Assembly (NCBI GenBank): GCA_023374025.1
Contig: SIJG01000019.1
Location: forward strand, 1,938,126-2,002,125
From: Heterodera schachtii
Taxonomy: Eukaryota; Nematoda; Chromadorea; Rhabditida; Heteroderidae
Reading direction: 5' to 3'
DNA length: 64,000 nucleotides
The position numbers and the translations under genes are program-made. Of the stretch, positions 12,901 through 28,330 are shown one piece after another. Every line of letters starts with the position of its first letter. Position 1 is the first letter of the stretch. Under the pieces are notes generated by a model, which was not told where the DNA came from, searched no databases, and saw only the letters and a program-made list of their open reading frames with translations.

Positions 12901-13432
12901 TTTGATTGTTATTTATACTTTGGTCAGAACATAAAGGTTACCATGCCACAAGTAATTGAGAAATTTGAAATTTCTGCATTGAATTAAAAAATATTTAATT
13001 TATTTAAGTTTTTTGGTAAATTGCACTTCAATTGTTAACAAATGGAAATACATAGAAACAATTTTTTTTAATTTCGCTTTCGAGAGATATCTTGCCGATT
13101 GTTAAGTTCCGCCAGAAATGGAAGAAGAAAACAAAAATTCGCAACAAGATTTATTATAAAAACTTATAGAAAGTGAAAACAATAAGCACAATATTTAAAA
13201 AACGCAAGATTTTCATAGAATAAAATATAAAATACGAAGAAATTATTAAGAAATCAAATTAAAAATAATTTTTAATTATGAATAAAAAATATCTTGTTTT
13301 GCGATTATTTCATAAAAACTATATTATAACGATATTTGCATATCAAAAACTTGAGAATTAACGTGATTTATGATAACATTTTTAATTAGAAAATAATAAA
13401 ACACAATAAAGGTACAATTTTTATATGAAATA

Positions 13433-13524
13433 TTAAGTGACATTAATCATTTCAAATATTCATTAAATTCCAATTTCTAAAATTTATTAATAATATCCAT
13501 TAAAAATTTACAATGTTTTCTAAT
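13433..13524. repeat. Dispersed repeat, copy A
   Basis: About 92 bp beginning tattaagtgacattaatca matches 60,301-60,394 in the same orientation with scattered substitutions and one- to three-base A/T indels. Both copies lie inside the A-rich type of desert. It is probably an old repeat family; class unknown. Confidence 0.65.
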
Positions 13525-15783
13525 ACAAAATCATTCAACTCATTTGGGTTAAACATAAATTCGACTTCCAGAGTCTTGTATGTAATTATTTAATATATTT
13601 TATAAAAAAAAATACATTAAAAAAGTAATTCATAAAGGATTTCCTTTAAATTCAATTTAATAAACGTAAAAGATACTTTTGCTGTTATATTGTGTGTTAC
13701 TGCCATTTAAATGAAAATTACAGGGAGGATTATAAAAATTGAAATTAGCTAAACTCGGAGTGACAGCCAATAATGTTCGTAAATTTCGTAATCTTTGCGA
13801 AGAATGAGAAAAGTAAAGTGATGAGCAAATAAAAATGAAAATTGTATAATGCAAATTGGATAAATCGTCTTGGACCAGATGAATGGGTGATAATGTAAAG
13901 TGGTGAGCTAATGGAGAGAAAAGATGGCTATGAAAATGGCCAAATCGATTATATTGGTTTGAAAGACCCTTCCTTCTTAGCCAATTGAATTTATGTAGTT
14001 CAATATTTTAATGGATTTTGTGTGTTTCTCCTTTTTTTCTTTTAATTTGTGTTTCTAAAAATTTTGTTAATTAAAACTAAGTAATATCAAATTATATTGG
14101 TATATCCACAATAAAATGATAAAAAGAAACATAATTAATTAATATACATTGAACACAGAAATAGATTCACAATACAAATTATGCAATAATATTTTTTTAC
14201 ACAACTATTGTGCTTAATACATGCGATTTCGCGAATTCATGTTGCGTTGCAATGAAATATAGGCTGACTTGTGCTTTTTTCAGCCAGGTGTAATTTTAAT
14301 GTAACAGGATCGTTGCGTATTATTTAATAAGTCATTAGTGAAGGAGGAATGAAAAAAATTAATTTTTTTAAATTTAAATTATAAATAAAAAACCTAAAAT
14401 TTTAATCGTTAATTTATCCTATATTTGTATCTCTTTTCATTAAATAAATTCATAGTTAACTAATAAAATTATGAAAGGTAAACTAAATTTTTTTTTATAA
14501 ATTAGAATTAAAGATTATTTTAATTGATACTGATCGACGAAAAAATTTATAAATTATAATAAGCTAAGCATACTTCAATTTATTTAATTTAAAAAAATTG
14601 AGTCTTTTTTGCACCAAATTGGGTTTTGACCCAAACCAAAATAATTGCTTATTTTCGTCAAGTTTCATTTCCATTTAATTCCGTTTATTATTTTCCATTG
14701 AATTTTATTGAATGAATAATTCATCAGCCGAACTTAAATTAATAATATAAATTTTTATTTCGATTTATAATTTATCAAGTTAACTTTTTTTTTTAAATCC
14801 GACACTCATAACAATCTAATAAAATTTTAAAAAATTTATTTTAAGGTTTATAAAAAATAAATTATCGAAATATGGGATAAATGAATTAATTAAAATGCTT
14901 TTGGATTTTTATAAAATTTTTCTAGCCTCATTTCGTTCGAACTCACAAATGTGTACAAAAGTTCTCTTCTATATCAAATCCAAATTTAATGGAACATAGA
15001 AATAACAGTCTAAACAATTATTTAGGCGATAAAAATATTTTTCTATTCCTATTAACTCTAATAAAAATCTAAATTTGACAATTTAATTAGCAGGAGAAGT
15101 CTCAGTTTAAATTAAAATAAAATTATTAAATTTAAGAGAGTTAATAAAAAAAATAAAAAAATGAATTATGAGACCAATAGTTTGAATCCACACCATAATA
15201 ATCGACACAAATCATTTATTATTCGCCACTACAAATCTGTTTATAAACAAAAAAATGCACATTGCAATTTTAGTATATAAAATAGGCATCCGAGAAGCCA
15301 AGATAAGTTTATTGATTAAACTATTAAATTTAAAAAATATTTTTTGCCCTTAATCAAAATTTTTTAGTGAGTGCATTATAAAAAGTTTACTACATGTTTA
15401 ATGTTTATTAATTAAGTCGGTACATGTAAATAATCGGACGAAAATTTTGAACAGCATTCACTATTGCTGCTAATTCACCATGGGTTGCGTGTAAATTGCC
15501 GTCAATTAATAATAATTAAGATCATAATTTCATTTTAATAATTTAATTTCCAAAGATTGTACAAATAAAAATTTTGTTAGAAAATACGAAATATAGTAAA
15601 AATCATTAGACACAATCGATCATAAATTCATCAATTTATTAAATCATATTAAAAATTAAAAATTTATTAAATGACTATTTAAAATTAAAAAATGATAAAC
15701 TTAAAAATACTAAAAGTATTTGGAAGTGATAATTTAAGAAGTAAAAATGGAAACTTATTTTTATATTAAAATATAATGATTTT

Positions 15784-15847
15784 AATTGGATGAATGCATT
15801 TTTTTATTACTATTGTCGATTCTGTTTAAAAATTCATTCATCCAATT
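15784..15847. repeat. Perfect 13-bp inverted repeat
   Basis: aattggatgaatg at 15784-15796 is repeated as its exact complement at 15835-15847, with a 38-nt spacer. A related shorter pair, aattggataa and ttatccaatt, occurs at 18126-18135 and 18171-18180. They may be ends of tiny foldback elements. Confidence 0.45.
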
Positions 15848-18125
15848 TTGAGAAATTATACACTTAATTTCGAAAAATTTATGTCCATATTTTTGCCATA
15901 TATTTTGCGATTTTATATCCATTTTTTCTATGCCCTACTTATTAGATAAATGAACCTAAGATTTTTATTTTAAAGGAAAAGATAAAGATAAAAATAAAAT
16001 AAAATAAATTATTTGGGTTATAAAAGTTTCTTTTGAATAAGTGATAAGCATTTCGATTTTATCGCAAAAACGACAAATCTGAATTAGCAACATGCAAATA
16101 TAAACTTAAAAAACAAAAAAAAACATTCATAAATGTGAAAATCAACTTAAATTAAAATGCCACGATGGCCAAACTCAGTTGAAAAATAATGAACTGTGCA
16201 AGTATTCAACAAGTATTCAAAACAAAACAATTTCACCGAAAAATATAGTTTGTTAAAAATAGCCATAAGAAAATGATTTCGCGAATTTTACTGTAAAAAT
16301 ATCGAAATGCAAATTAAATAACTAGCAAAGAATATGATTTTTTAATAGTAAAAATAATGAAAAAGCAATCTTTTAAAATAAAGAAATTAACACCTAACTC
16401 TTCTTTAGTTAAATCTTTAATGTTAAAGTTATTGAAATTAAAAATTTGATAATATTTAAAAGACCAACAAATCTACCAAACAGAAAACTTCCAAAAATGA
16501 TTCTTGCTTTGAGTTCATTATATTACATGTAGTTTTTGAGAAATGTAAAGTCATAATCAGGACTAAATAATATTTAAAAAATTATAAGAAATGAAATATA
16601 AAAAACAAAAATATAAATTGAAAGGTTAATTCCAAATAGTAAAGGACTATAAATCACCAAATAATAAATCAAACAGCAAAATTTTCTTACAACTAACACA
16701 AAAAAACAAAGAAACCCTAGTATTGTAATATAAATTGAATTATAATTACATATTTAAATTATAAATGCCCTATAAAAATAATATCTTTAATGTTTTGACG
16801 GTAATTTGAATTCTAATATAATTATGAAAAATATAGTCCAAATCCGCAAACGATTTCAACAGTGGTCAGAACAGCGCGACTCGCGATAGTGCGCAAAAGT
16901 TTATAACATTAAAAATGAAAACAAAATTAAATATTTTAAAATGGTTAAATAAGATTAAATAAAACAAACAACGACAGTCAATTTAAAAATTTGCAAAGAA
17001 TGAAAATTCAGTTCTCAAAACCAAAAAAAAAGGAAAAGAAATACAATAGATTTCAATATAATAAAATTTAGAAATAAAACGGTAAATATAAAATCAGGGT
17101 TTAAAACATTAAAAAGGTATTGAAACCTTAAGGTAAAAACAAAGAATTAAAAACCATCAAAAACAAGAAAATCTATAATTATATAAAAAATAATTTTTCT
17201 CTCAATCAAATTAAATTTATCATATTGAAAATTAACTAATAATTAAATAATGATAAATTAACAATTACGGATCAAACCAGAATTTCTTGACAAAATATTC
17301 TCCTTTCGCATTGTGTTCTTCTCTTGAAAGTCATATTTCTACAATTCGATCGAAGAAAAATTAATAATCTATCACATTCATAGAGAACAGTTAAATAAAA
17401 TGAATAAATAACGTGTATAAATTTTAATAATAAAATTTATGGAGCCAAAAGTTTGTCTTTAAAAAGGAACAAATAATTAATTGATAAATATAAGTTTATA
17501 CAATCGAAAAAATTATGGTTAATTAATCTATTGAAATAAATAATACATATAATAGAAACTTCATTAATAAAAAAAATGGATAATTAAATTACGAATATAA
17601 TAATTCCTTGGCAAACATAATTAAGCAAATTATTTAAATGAAAATTATTTTAAAATTGGAAATTTATTATTAAAATTACAAAATTAAATGAATAAATCAT
17701 GGACTTAGTATTATAATTAATATTTGAAAAAATAATGAGAAAAGAAATTATTTAAAAAAAAATTATATCATTTGAGAAAAAAATACATAGAGGGAGACAA
17801 TGTTCTTGAAAAATTAAAAAAAAATTAATGTTAAAATAAAACTAAAAGAATTATATTAGAAATTATGAAAGTAGAATTAAAATAAAAGGTTGTCATAGTA
17901 TTTAAAAATTTCTGGATAATAGAAGAAAAAGTAAGTAAACATTTAAATAAAAAACGGAATGATTCGACTATTCACTCTAGAGATGACTTAACAATCAACT
18001 AAACTAAGATGAATGCTAATTTAAATACAAACAAAAATTGAAAATTTTTAATCAAATACGCTATTTTTGTTATAATTGATCAATTATGGCATATTATAAA
18101 TGAAACTAATATAGCCAGCTTATTT

Positions 18126-18180
18126 AATTGGATAATAAAATCGCTAAAAATAAATTTATTTGAATTAGTTTTATCCAATT
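18126..18180. repeat. 10-bp inverted repeat near an A-to-T skew switch
   Basis: aattggataa at 18126-18135 pairs with ttatccaatt at 18171-18180. It shares its aattggat core with the hairpin at 15784 and lies close to the point where the plus strand changes from A-rich to T-rich. Relevance to the switch is unknown. Confidence 0.35.
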
Positions 18181-18947
18181 GAAAATAATTTAATATAATA
18201 AAGATAATTTTCTTTTAAATTTCATTTAGATGCTTGAATATTCATTTTCAATTGCACTTTTAGTTACATATTATTTTCTTTAATTTTATTTTTAATTTAA
18301 AACACAATTTTTAATTATATAATATAGGAATAAATTTAATATTTAATTAAGTTTTCATGTTGTTGTTTTTGGTTTGGAATTAAAATATATTTTTGATTAA
18401 TTTTCTGGTTTTATTATATTTTATAATTTAAAATCATTTTTTATTTGGATTTACATTTATATTTTTAAATTTAACGAAAATGTAATCTGTGTTTATTGTT
18501 TTTAATTAATTTTAATGATTAATATAAATTTTTGAAGTGTTTTAATTTTTTGTTTTTGAAATTTTAATAAATTTGTTCAAATGAAATATTATTTTCTCTT
18601 TTAAATATTTCTATCAATTTTATTAATTGTGTTAGTGATTTATTAAGTTGTCATGTGGAGCTTGATTTGTTTTTTAAAGACGCAACAATGGACGTCCAGT
18701 ATTATGTTTTCTTTTATTTGTTGTTTTTGTTTTTGTTTTTATCATTTCTTTTAAAAACAAATAATTTATTAAGAAATAATTCTTATTTGGTTTTGTTTCA
18801 AAATAATTAATTATTATTTATTAAAAGTCAGATTAAAATCTCTGATTTATCTTACAGAATGTATTAATTAACTTTATTATGAGTTTATTACCTTTTTTGT
18901 TATCATTATTTTTTTTGCGAATTCCTTTTAGTTTTATTTTCTGATTA

Positions 18948-18965
18948 CCCCCCCCCCCCCTCCCC
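18948..18965. repeat. Poly-C tract
   Basis: Thirteen C, one T and four C in an otherwise AT-rich block. A length-variable simple repeat. Confidence 0.85.
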
Positions 18966-19150
18966 GTAAACAACTGACACCCATTCACAGAGAAATGTAT
19001 CTTTTAATTTTTATACGAATTATTATTTTTTTTCAGATTATTATAAAAATTATCTCCAAAATAAATGCATATGTATCTTCTTTGATAATTTGTTTAAACG
19101 ATTTTGAATTATGTATAGAGAGTATGTGTGAATTTAATTATATTCTATGG

Positions 19151-19333
19151 CTAAATTACAATCTTGTTTTGGGCCTTGTTCTTTCTCAAGACCTCCAAGA
19201 ACCATCCAGTGTTGTTTGTCTCGCTTTTAATGGTTTTTAATTTGTGCGCCTTTGCGCTGTTTAACAATTTTTTGCTTGTTCTTTTAATGAAAACAGCTCT
19301 ATTCTTAGCAAATGCCTTTTTGTCTTGCTTATC
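19151..19333 (-). pseudogene. Unidentified open frame, possible exon fragment
   Basis: On the minus strand a 60-codon frame without Met runs from 19333 to TAG at 19151-19153. It reads lysine-rich text ending NTGWFLEVLRKNKAQNKIVI. The composition is more protein-like than the plus-strand hydrophobic frames covering the same bases. I do not recognise a family. It could be a stranded exon of a decayed gene or chance. Confidence 0.25.
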
Positions 19334-22300
19334 TTATAGTTTTGTAATTTTTATAAATTGTTTTTTTTTATTATTTTAATCTTTGTTTATCTTTTATATT
19401 TAAAAAAATATTGTTTATTATTTCGTTGGCAAAATTTGCTTTTCTTTGCAATAAGATTTTTCGAATTTTAAAATTATAAATAATTATTATATTTTTTTAA
19501 GAGTCTATTTAAATAATTTATAAAATTTTTATAAGTTCATTGATATATTTTATATTGTATCCTAAATATATATTTAAGTAAATAATTTCGCTTCTTCCAC
19601 TCCGCAGAAACTTTTTGGTAAAATAAGAAGAAGAATATTTTTAACTACTTTTATTTTTATTATTTAAACTATAGCTTTTTTCAAGTACAATCTCTTCGCA
19701 AATTTTGTGAAGAAAATGAGTATTTATATTAGTATGGTACGCTTTGTTTTTTATATTTTTCTGCAATTATCTAAAATTTCAAAAAAAAATTTCGATTATT
19801 AATTATTATAAATATCATAGGTTTATTCCGGAATTCGTTTTGTTTTGTTGTATGACCAGATGTATGTTATTTATCTAATTCAAAACATTTATTATACTAA
19901 TCATGCATTACTATTTTTCTATTTCATTAAATTTCAAGAATTTATATATATTTTCTGTCTGTAAATATTAATTTTTATTTGCTTTGTGATATTTATCACA
20001 GATATAATTTAATTTAGATAACTGATTTAATCAACTTGACATGTTGAGACCTTATTTGTTCTTAAACTGATCCATTTATATTTAATAAATTCAGTAAACT
20101 TATGTCTTGACTGAGTTAAGTCTCGGAATGTAATGAATAAATAAATTTATTTAATTACCATTCTTTTAATTAACAAAATTGCATTGACAGAGGAATCTTC
20201 ATTCCGGTTGTATGTTAATTAATTTTAAATTAATTAAGTCGCATCAACAGTGAATGTTTCCAGAGCTCCTACATCAATGTTCATTTATTAATAGAAAAAA
20301 TAAAACATTTATGCATGAATTTTCCCGATATAATCTTTTGGAGCGGCTGACAATTTATTTTTGAAATTGTGAAACGAAGAAATTATATTGTATTATTATA
20401 TCATTCCAATATCCATTAAATCCATAAAATCTTGATTGCATTTAAAATTATTTTTTCTTTTAATTTTCAGTAATGGTCTTAATTAAATGTTTTATAAATA
20501 GATATAATTTATTTTTCGTTTTTTATATGTTTTAGTTAAATTAAATTCACAATTACTGCGCCGATTAAAGAATTCCCAATCACTTTATATGTAGAATATA
20601 AAATACATGATATGATGATCATATTGAATGTCTTATTTGATTTTATTAAATGAGCTATATTATTTAACGGTTTTACTCAATTATCATAATATTTTTGAAT
20701 TATAAATAATAATTAATTTCATAATAAAAATAAATAAATGCCAATTTATGTTTAGAAACATTTTAATAAATTTTAAATAATCTGTTTTTTGTTCAATTCA
20801 GATTTATAAACTTTTTTACAAGTTTTCGAAAAATAGTTACATCTCAATCAATATTTTTTTAATTATTTTAAAGTGAGACAGATTTATTCTCTTTTCCACA
20901 GACGATTGTATGTGAATATGATCTATGGCTATAGTTTAATAATATTTTGAAATTTATATATATATTTTTATATTGAAATCCTTTTAAACTTTTATTTGCT
21001 AATTTAAATAATTTTAAATTATTTATATAGTAATGCTAGTTTGTAGTTAAAAATTTTTTATAAGTCTTTCACGAGTGATAAGCACCCCAGTCATCAATTC
21101 ATTTATATGGGTCTCTTTCCTGTTTATTAATAATTATAAAAATATAAATTATAATTATAATGAATGTTTATTGATTATTGAAATTCGAGCATTTCGTTAA
21201 AACAACACATTTTTTATTTTAATTCTTTAAATAATAATTTCACAATAAATAATTTATTTTTCTATTCTTTTTAGTAAAAAGTCGTTTATATAGGTAAATT
21301 TGATCAAATTTCACTTTAAGAATTCATGTATACATATTTAAATATTTTTAAGAGGAATATTATTTTCTCTTTAATTAAAATTTAATTAAATTTTTTATGT
21401 TTTCATTATTTTTAACATGTAAAAATTTGAGTAAAACATTGACATAAACTTTGAAGGTTAAATGCAATTTTGTTAGTCTATCTATTTGTTTAAAAAATTT
21501 TATTAATTGCAGTTGCTCTTTTCCATGACAGTGACGCAACAATTGATTTATTTTAAGTTTTGATTAAATTTTAAACAAGAACATTTATATTTTAATTATT
21601 CGTTTTTATAAACTCAGTCTGATGACTTTAATTATTAAAATAAATTAAATATGCTTATCTTTATTGTGATTGAATGTTTTTGACAATATATTGTTTCTAG
21701 AAGTTTTTTAATAATTATTTTTTGTAATCACATGTATTTATTGAATGCCATTTTTTTGGGGAAAACCCGACAAGCAACTCTGCAAATTTTGTTTGAGAAA
21801 AATATACATATTCAGCAACATTTTAAGAAATCTTTATAAAAACTTTAGTGTTTTCTAGAAAATTACCATAAAACTCGATTTAATAAAAAAAAAAAATTAC
21901 GTTTGTACTTTTGAAAATATCAATTTATCAGTCATTATAAGAAAGAAATTTAATTCGGGCTGATTTTTGCCCTTATCTTTACAACTTTTGAAATTTTTTC
22001 CCACTATTTAAGATTTATTTTATTTGTATCATTTTAGTAATTTATTTAAGTATTATTAATTTTTAAATTTGAAACATAAAAGCTTCCATTTTATTAAGCT
22101 CTTAATTAATAATTTCTTTTACAAATTCTTTTTAAATCACTAAAAAGTCATTCATACTTTTTTATAGCTTTTTCTTTTAAAGGTTTCCATTACTTATAAC
22201 GGCTCTTTTTAGAATGTAATATGTAAGCAAATATTTTTTAATATTAATAAGTTTTTGTTTATTTGACTCAGTTCATTTATTTATGTGGAATTATTTCATT

Positions 22301-25300
22301 AAAAATTTTAATTCAGCACACTTTAAATTTGGCTCAAAACATATTTATTGTCGAATTTTTTAAAATTAAGGGCTCTTTTAACTATCAAGTTATTCTTTGA
22401 TATTTTTTAAATACTTTTTGTATTCTTATTGGGTTCCTTATTTAATTAATTTTTTAATAAAAATAAATGAATCATTATCACGTGTGAATGCAATTACATA
22501 TTACCTAAATATGAATTGATATTATTTTATGATTGCATTTTATTGAGAGTTTGCAATATTTTTAATCTTTTTAAAAAAAAATTCATTTTTGTGTATATGT
22601 GAAAATGATTATTTGAGTTTCGGTTATTAGGTGATTAATTCTTTAAATAATCTTCAATTGTTCATTATTTTTTGTTTGAAACAATTGAACTATTTTATTA
22701 TACCATATTTTAAATAATTTATGTATTTTTTGCCAACTTTTTTTTTAATATTGGAAGCTATACTAAGGTAACGCGTCCTGATAAAAATAAAATAGAAGAA
22801 AAAAGAAATCATTCAGATTGAAAATAATATAAAAATTAAATGAATCTAAACACAAAATAAATCATTTAATTTTTTATAAGAAAATTGAAATTTTACAAAT
22901 CTAGCAAAAAAAATTTTGTATAAAATTAATATTTAACATCGAATAGTAATTAGACTACATTAAAATAATCACTTTTAAAAAAGGAATTTATCGAATGTTA
23001 AATTGTAAATATATAAATGATAGCTATAGAAATAAATTAAATATGTAAATAGCAAAATCTCTAATTTTAAACACTTTTTTAGAACAAAATTGGTTTTAGA
23101 CAGCGACAAAGATACATTTATGCTGAGAAAGATAATAAAATTTGAAAAATAAATAACTTATAAAATGATAAATATCTTATTTGTAAAAACATCAAATGCA
23201 GATAAAAACTGAGAAATTGTAATAATATAAGTATTAATATAAATATTACATTCTCGAATTTCGCTTAATCGGTATAACCTTTTTTCACATCAAATCTCGC
23301 GCGAGCGCGAAAAATAATATTAATTTATGTGAATAAAATATTTAATGGGAAAACTGAATCCACTGAAAATCATGGCCTCACACAACTAGAAGAAAAAAAT
23401 TCAATTAAAAATATCGTTTTACGAATAAAAATTAAAATAAACATGCTAAGAAAATGCCGTCAATATGAAAATAATTAAGAAAACCTTTGTAATATAAACT
23501 TGAAAAATTAAATATAAAATTCCGAATAATAATGATGCAAATATTTAATTTTGTAAATTGACTAAATAATTTTTTATGCTTAATAAATTTAAACAACTAA
23601 ATATCATGCAATCAATTAAATAAAATATTAAAGTTAATTGTATTATGATTGATTGAGAACATTTTAATTTAAGAACGCTCAAGAATCTAACTTTTTGAAT
23701 TTATGGATAAAAGAAATTGAACTAAATTATTTAATCAATAAATTTCGCAATAAAAGCTAAACGTTTGAAGTCAATTTCCAAAAATATTTTTAATACAAGT
23801 AATATTACTTAATAGCTTAAAATTAAACGCTAATGAATTATCTAAATAATATTTCAATGAAACCGTAAAACATTTATTTTTTAATTTTGTAGAAAATACG
23901 TCGAGATCTTGGAAGAGAATTGTCTCCTCTGAAACATTGGCGCCAGGAAATTATTAAAAGATAAGCCAGTTTATTGCAATCATAAATAAAACAAATATTG
24001 CAGCTACAATCTTAACTTAAAAATCACATACTTAAAATAATCAATTAATAAAACTTCTTTTCATATTTGGAATAAATCTAAATACAATATTCAAAAGGAA
24101 TAAAATTGCGCTATCACTGATAAATAAACCGACATTAATTAAAATGCCAAATAAATATCCTCGTATAAAAAATTAGTAATCATTTTTAGCGAATTAATGA
24201 AAAATCTTATTTAATTGAGAAAACAGAGAAGACTGCAATAAAAAGCATTCATTACAAAAAATAAAATAATTAAAAATAGAATCCTGTAAATATTAATTAC
24301 TAATTGTATGTAAGAAAAGATCCATTTTTGTATTTTTATCGCTTCCAAGTACAAATACTGCTAACTTCAATGTAACAAAAAGTATACAAAAGCATTAGAA
24401 TATTAATGAAAAAAAGTAAATCAAAGATAAGTAATAAAGTTTTATTTTATTAAGCTAATTTATTTATATTTTAAAATAATCAAATATAGTCAGCGATTTT
24501 CAAGCAAATTTGAACCAATGTGATAAGAAAATTATGCTAAATAAGAAGTTAATATATTAAAAATCTAATTCCGAAATTAATATTGGTATGAAAGATATAA
24601 TTATTTACGAAAAAATTTTACTTATAATAAACTATTCAAATATGATGAAAATATAACTGAAAGTATACATTTATCGAATATACGAATGATCATAAAACGA
24701 AAATAATAAGAAAATTGACAACGACCTTACAAACAGTCTGAAAGACGATAACATGATAATAATAAGAAATCAGTTTTAAAGTATACATAATAATTGTAGA
24801 AATAAAATAAACTAATAACAAATTAATAAATCTAAATAGTAAAACTAGAAGTGATAGTCATAAAAATAAATTAAATATGAGAAAATCAAAAATATATCGT
24901 TTAAAAAATTTAGAAGTGAAATAATAGTTAAGAGAATTTGACAACAGAACAAATCTTACTGAATATGATTTTAAATTAAAAAAATAATAAAATTAAATTA
25001 ATAAAATCAAAAATAATTCTTAAACTTTATTTAAAAGGTCAACTAATAAAAGAAATAGTATGTATTTTACAATACTGATAAGCTTGCTAACAAAAAGGTT
25101 TCAGCCATAATATTAAACTGGTCCAAAGAAGGTGTGTTGCATCAAAAAATAATTAAAAAATAATACAACAACAATAATCACCTAAAATAATTATACCCAT
25201 GCGATAAAACATTATAAATCTTAGATAATTCCAAATCTATTTAATTTGAGATGCGCAAAAAGATAATTAAATATTTTTATACAATGTAAATAATTACCAA

Positions 25301-28263
25301 AATTAGAATATTTCTTGAAAAGTTATCAAATAAATAATATCTAAAAGTGCATTTTTCTCACAAAATGCTATATTACCGACGAATGTGTGAAACTGACCAA
25401 GTCCGTGAGATGCTATGGAAGAATGAGATAATTGAAATAATTGAATAATAAGAAAATTCAAAAAATTCAAAAATTATAACGATAAAAAGAAAAAATAAAA
25501 TGAATAATGAATTGATTATTTACTTTATTTTCAGTTGTTTTTAATGAAATCAAAAACAAGTAGCTAAATTAGTTTTAAAAAATCATGCCTTAAAAAGATG
25601 TAATAATAAACCATGTTTAGTGCTAAACGAGCTAAATTAATATGAAAGAATTTAAGAAATGTTTAATTAAAATCAATTTAAAAAATATTTTATCAAATAA
25701 AGAACTTAGGAAATTGAAAAAAAATCGAAAGGTAAAAAAATAATTTGAAACAAAAGATGAAATGATATTAATTAATATTAAATTTTTTGAATCACTTAGA
25801 TTATTTTAACTAAACTCAAAATCTATAAAAAAAAGTTTCTAAAATAATGGATATAAGTTAAAAGTTAAAAATATTTTCAATGCTAGCATCTAAATATTGA
25901 TTATATAAGAAACTCATAATTAAATCAATTTTTAAAAATATTAATTGGATAATGCTAGAATACTTTGAATTAACAAAATAAATTAGAAATAATAAATTTT
26001 CTAGCTAGAAAATGTAATTAAATAATCCATTAATAAGTTTGCGAATATCAAAGTTCAATTTATGAATAATTATTAAATAAATTAAAATTGATGAAGAATT
26101 TAACAATTAATTAAATACAAATGCTCATAAAAAACACATTCGTAATAACTTTGAAGATCGCCTGACGAAGCTCAGAATCAAAAGGAAACAAATCTATATC
26201 ATTGAAAACCACAGAGGTTTTATTAGACTTCTCCCAATTTCCACAATGAATAATCTAAACCATTTTGTGTTGTATGATTTAAAGATTTAAATAAATAATT
26301 TTATTAATAAAATAATATTTTATTCATTTATTAAATAAAGAATCTGGCAAAATGCATTCATTTAAAGCAAATATACCGAAAAATTTAAGAATTTACGAAA
26401 ATCCTTTCTAAAACAATTACACTTAATATTAGAGTTTATTGAGAAACATTAAGAAATTCGTAATTATAGCAAATAATAAAATATTTGAATTCATTTATAT
26501 TTTAATCAAATAAATATTAAAAAAAAATAGACAAATGCGCTTTTATAATTATTTAAGAAAAACAAAATCTAATTATATATAAATAATTAAAAGATTTGAT
26601 TGGAATCAACCAAAATTAATTGTATTATGCTTCTCAGCCTAAGTATGTCCAATTTTTAAAATCCAACCTCTATTTATTGTAAAAAAAAAAATAGAAAAAA
26701 AAGAAAGTGATAAAATGGTAGTATAATTATATTGTTTATTGTTAATTGTCATATTTTTAATAAAAAATTGAGCCAAGTGCGAATGAAAAAAAAGGGTTAA
26801 ATATTGGTAATTTAAATTACGAATAACAATATTTATGACAAAACTCAGTCAAGAGAAATAATTTTAATGAATTTAATGGATATGTTGTAATTATAATACC
26901 AAATTTTAAAATTAATAAAATGGAGCTATTACAAATTTCCCGCTTTTAAATTTATTAAAAAAGAAGGGTCCTTTTTGTTCCAAAAACTCACAATCTGACA
27001 CAGATTTTAATTAATTCCGAATTTCAAAAACAACTGAAATACTAAATTTTGAATCTTTGACTTTTCTTTGAATTTGGTTAAGGATTAGGGATCGTTTAAA
27101 ATTGAGATCTGACTCATAATCAGCTAATCAGAAAATAAAACAAAAATTAGAGACCAAAAAATCCAAAAAACAATTCATTGTGTAATAATTATTTTTTTAC
27201 AATTCTATTTTATGTAAAATAATTTCAGAATATGAATATGACTAATAAAATGCTTTTCAGCTAAAGTAAATTTTCAGATTTTTCTATACATAAACAAATA
27301 AATAAACGTTGGTTTATTACATATTAACAATATTAAAACGAAATGGCAAGGAAAAATACTAATAATTTGGATCAATAAAGTATTTATAAAAATAAGCTAA
27401 AGCGTCAATTAAATGTTCAAATGAAAGTTGAAAAACAATTAAAAACTAAAATTAAAGCATAAAAATAATTATTAATTATACATTGAGCAACAGAAATAGA
27501 TGCTTACAAAGCTAAAATAACAAAATAAATATTTTGAAAAGAGATAAAGCCGACATAAATTTCTAATTTAAAGTTACAAAAAATGAAACATTTTGTTTGA
27601 CATTGAGCGTCAGTATCGAACAAGAGAAAAATCAAACTATTCGGCTATTTATATAAAATTATATAAAAAGCATATATAAAAAGCAAAAATAAAAAACGAA
27701 TTTATTTAATAAATCTTAATAAATATTGCAAATAAACATTTGCTGAAGCGACAAACTTCACTTATATTTAAAAATTGCGATTATTCTAATAACTAAACGT
27801 ACAGATTAAACAAAGTCCAATATATTCTAAAACTTTTAATAGCTATTATAGATATTTTTAAAATGAAACCAAATTTTTTCAATTATCTAAATAAAGAATT
27901 AATGTTTAATGAATAAATAAAATTATTTTCACTGAAAAAGAGTTGTCAGATTACTTAAATAAAAATTAAATACAAACAATTCTCAAATAAAAAAGTCTTA
28001 TATGAAATGAAAGCTTTACTAACAAATATAATAAATAATAAAGTTTTTAAAAGATTGTAATCCGTATTTAAAGTAAACAAAAATTATAAATATTATTATT
28101 ATTATTTCGACAAATTAAAATTTTTGAAATGAAGTAGCAATTGTACAAGGTGAATTTTAATTGAATTATTAATTATAAAATTGCCAAGAAAGGCAGAAAT
28201 AAACTAAACCCTTTAAATTAAGTTCTTGGCTATTTATTTGAAAAAAACTAAATAATACATTTA

Positions 28264-28330
28264 CAGACGCGTTGGGAACGGTCAGCAGCAGCAGCAGGTT
28301 AATACTTCTGTGGACCCGGACTCAGTGTAA
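28264..28330 (+). other. Exon-like fragment with CAG repeat
   Basis: After an acceptor-like atttacag the bases encode VGNGQQQQQVNTSVDPDSV and then TAA at 28328-28330. Five CAG codons form a small trinucleotide repeat. It is an isolated GC-rich island in the desert, perhaps the last exon of a decayed gene. No upstream exon is visible. Confidence 0.25.

Noticed and set aside
18995..19379. Plus-strand hydrophobic frames resembling membrane proteins
   Set aside because: They are Phe/Leu/Ile-rich because the strand is T-rich. There are no conserved motifs, and the minus strand reads better.
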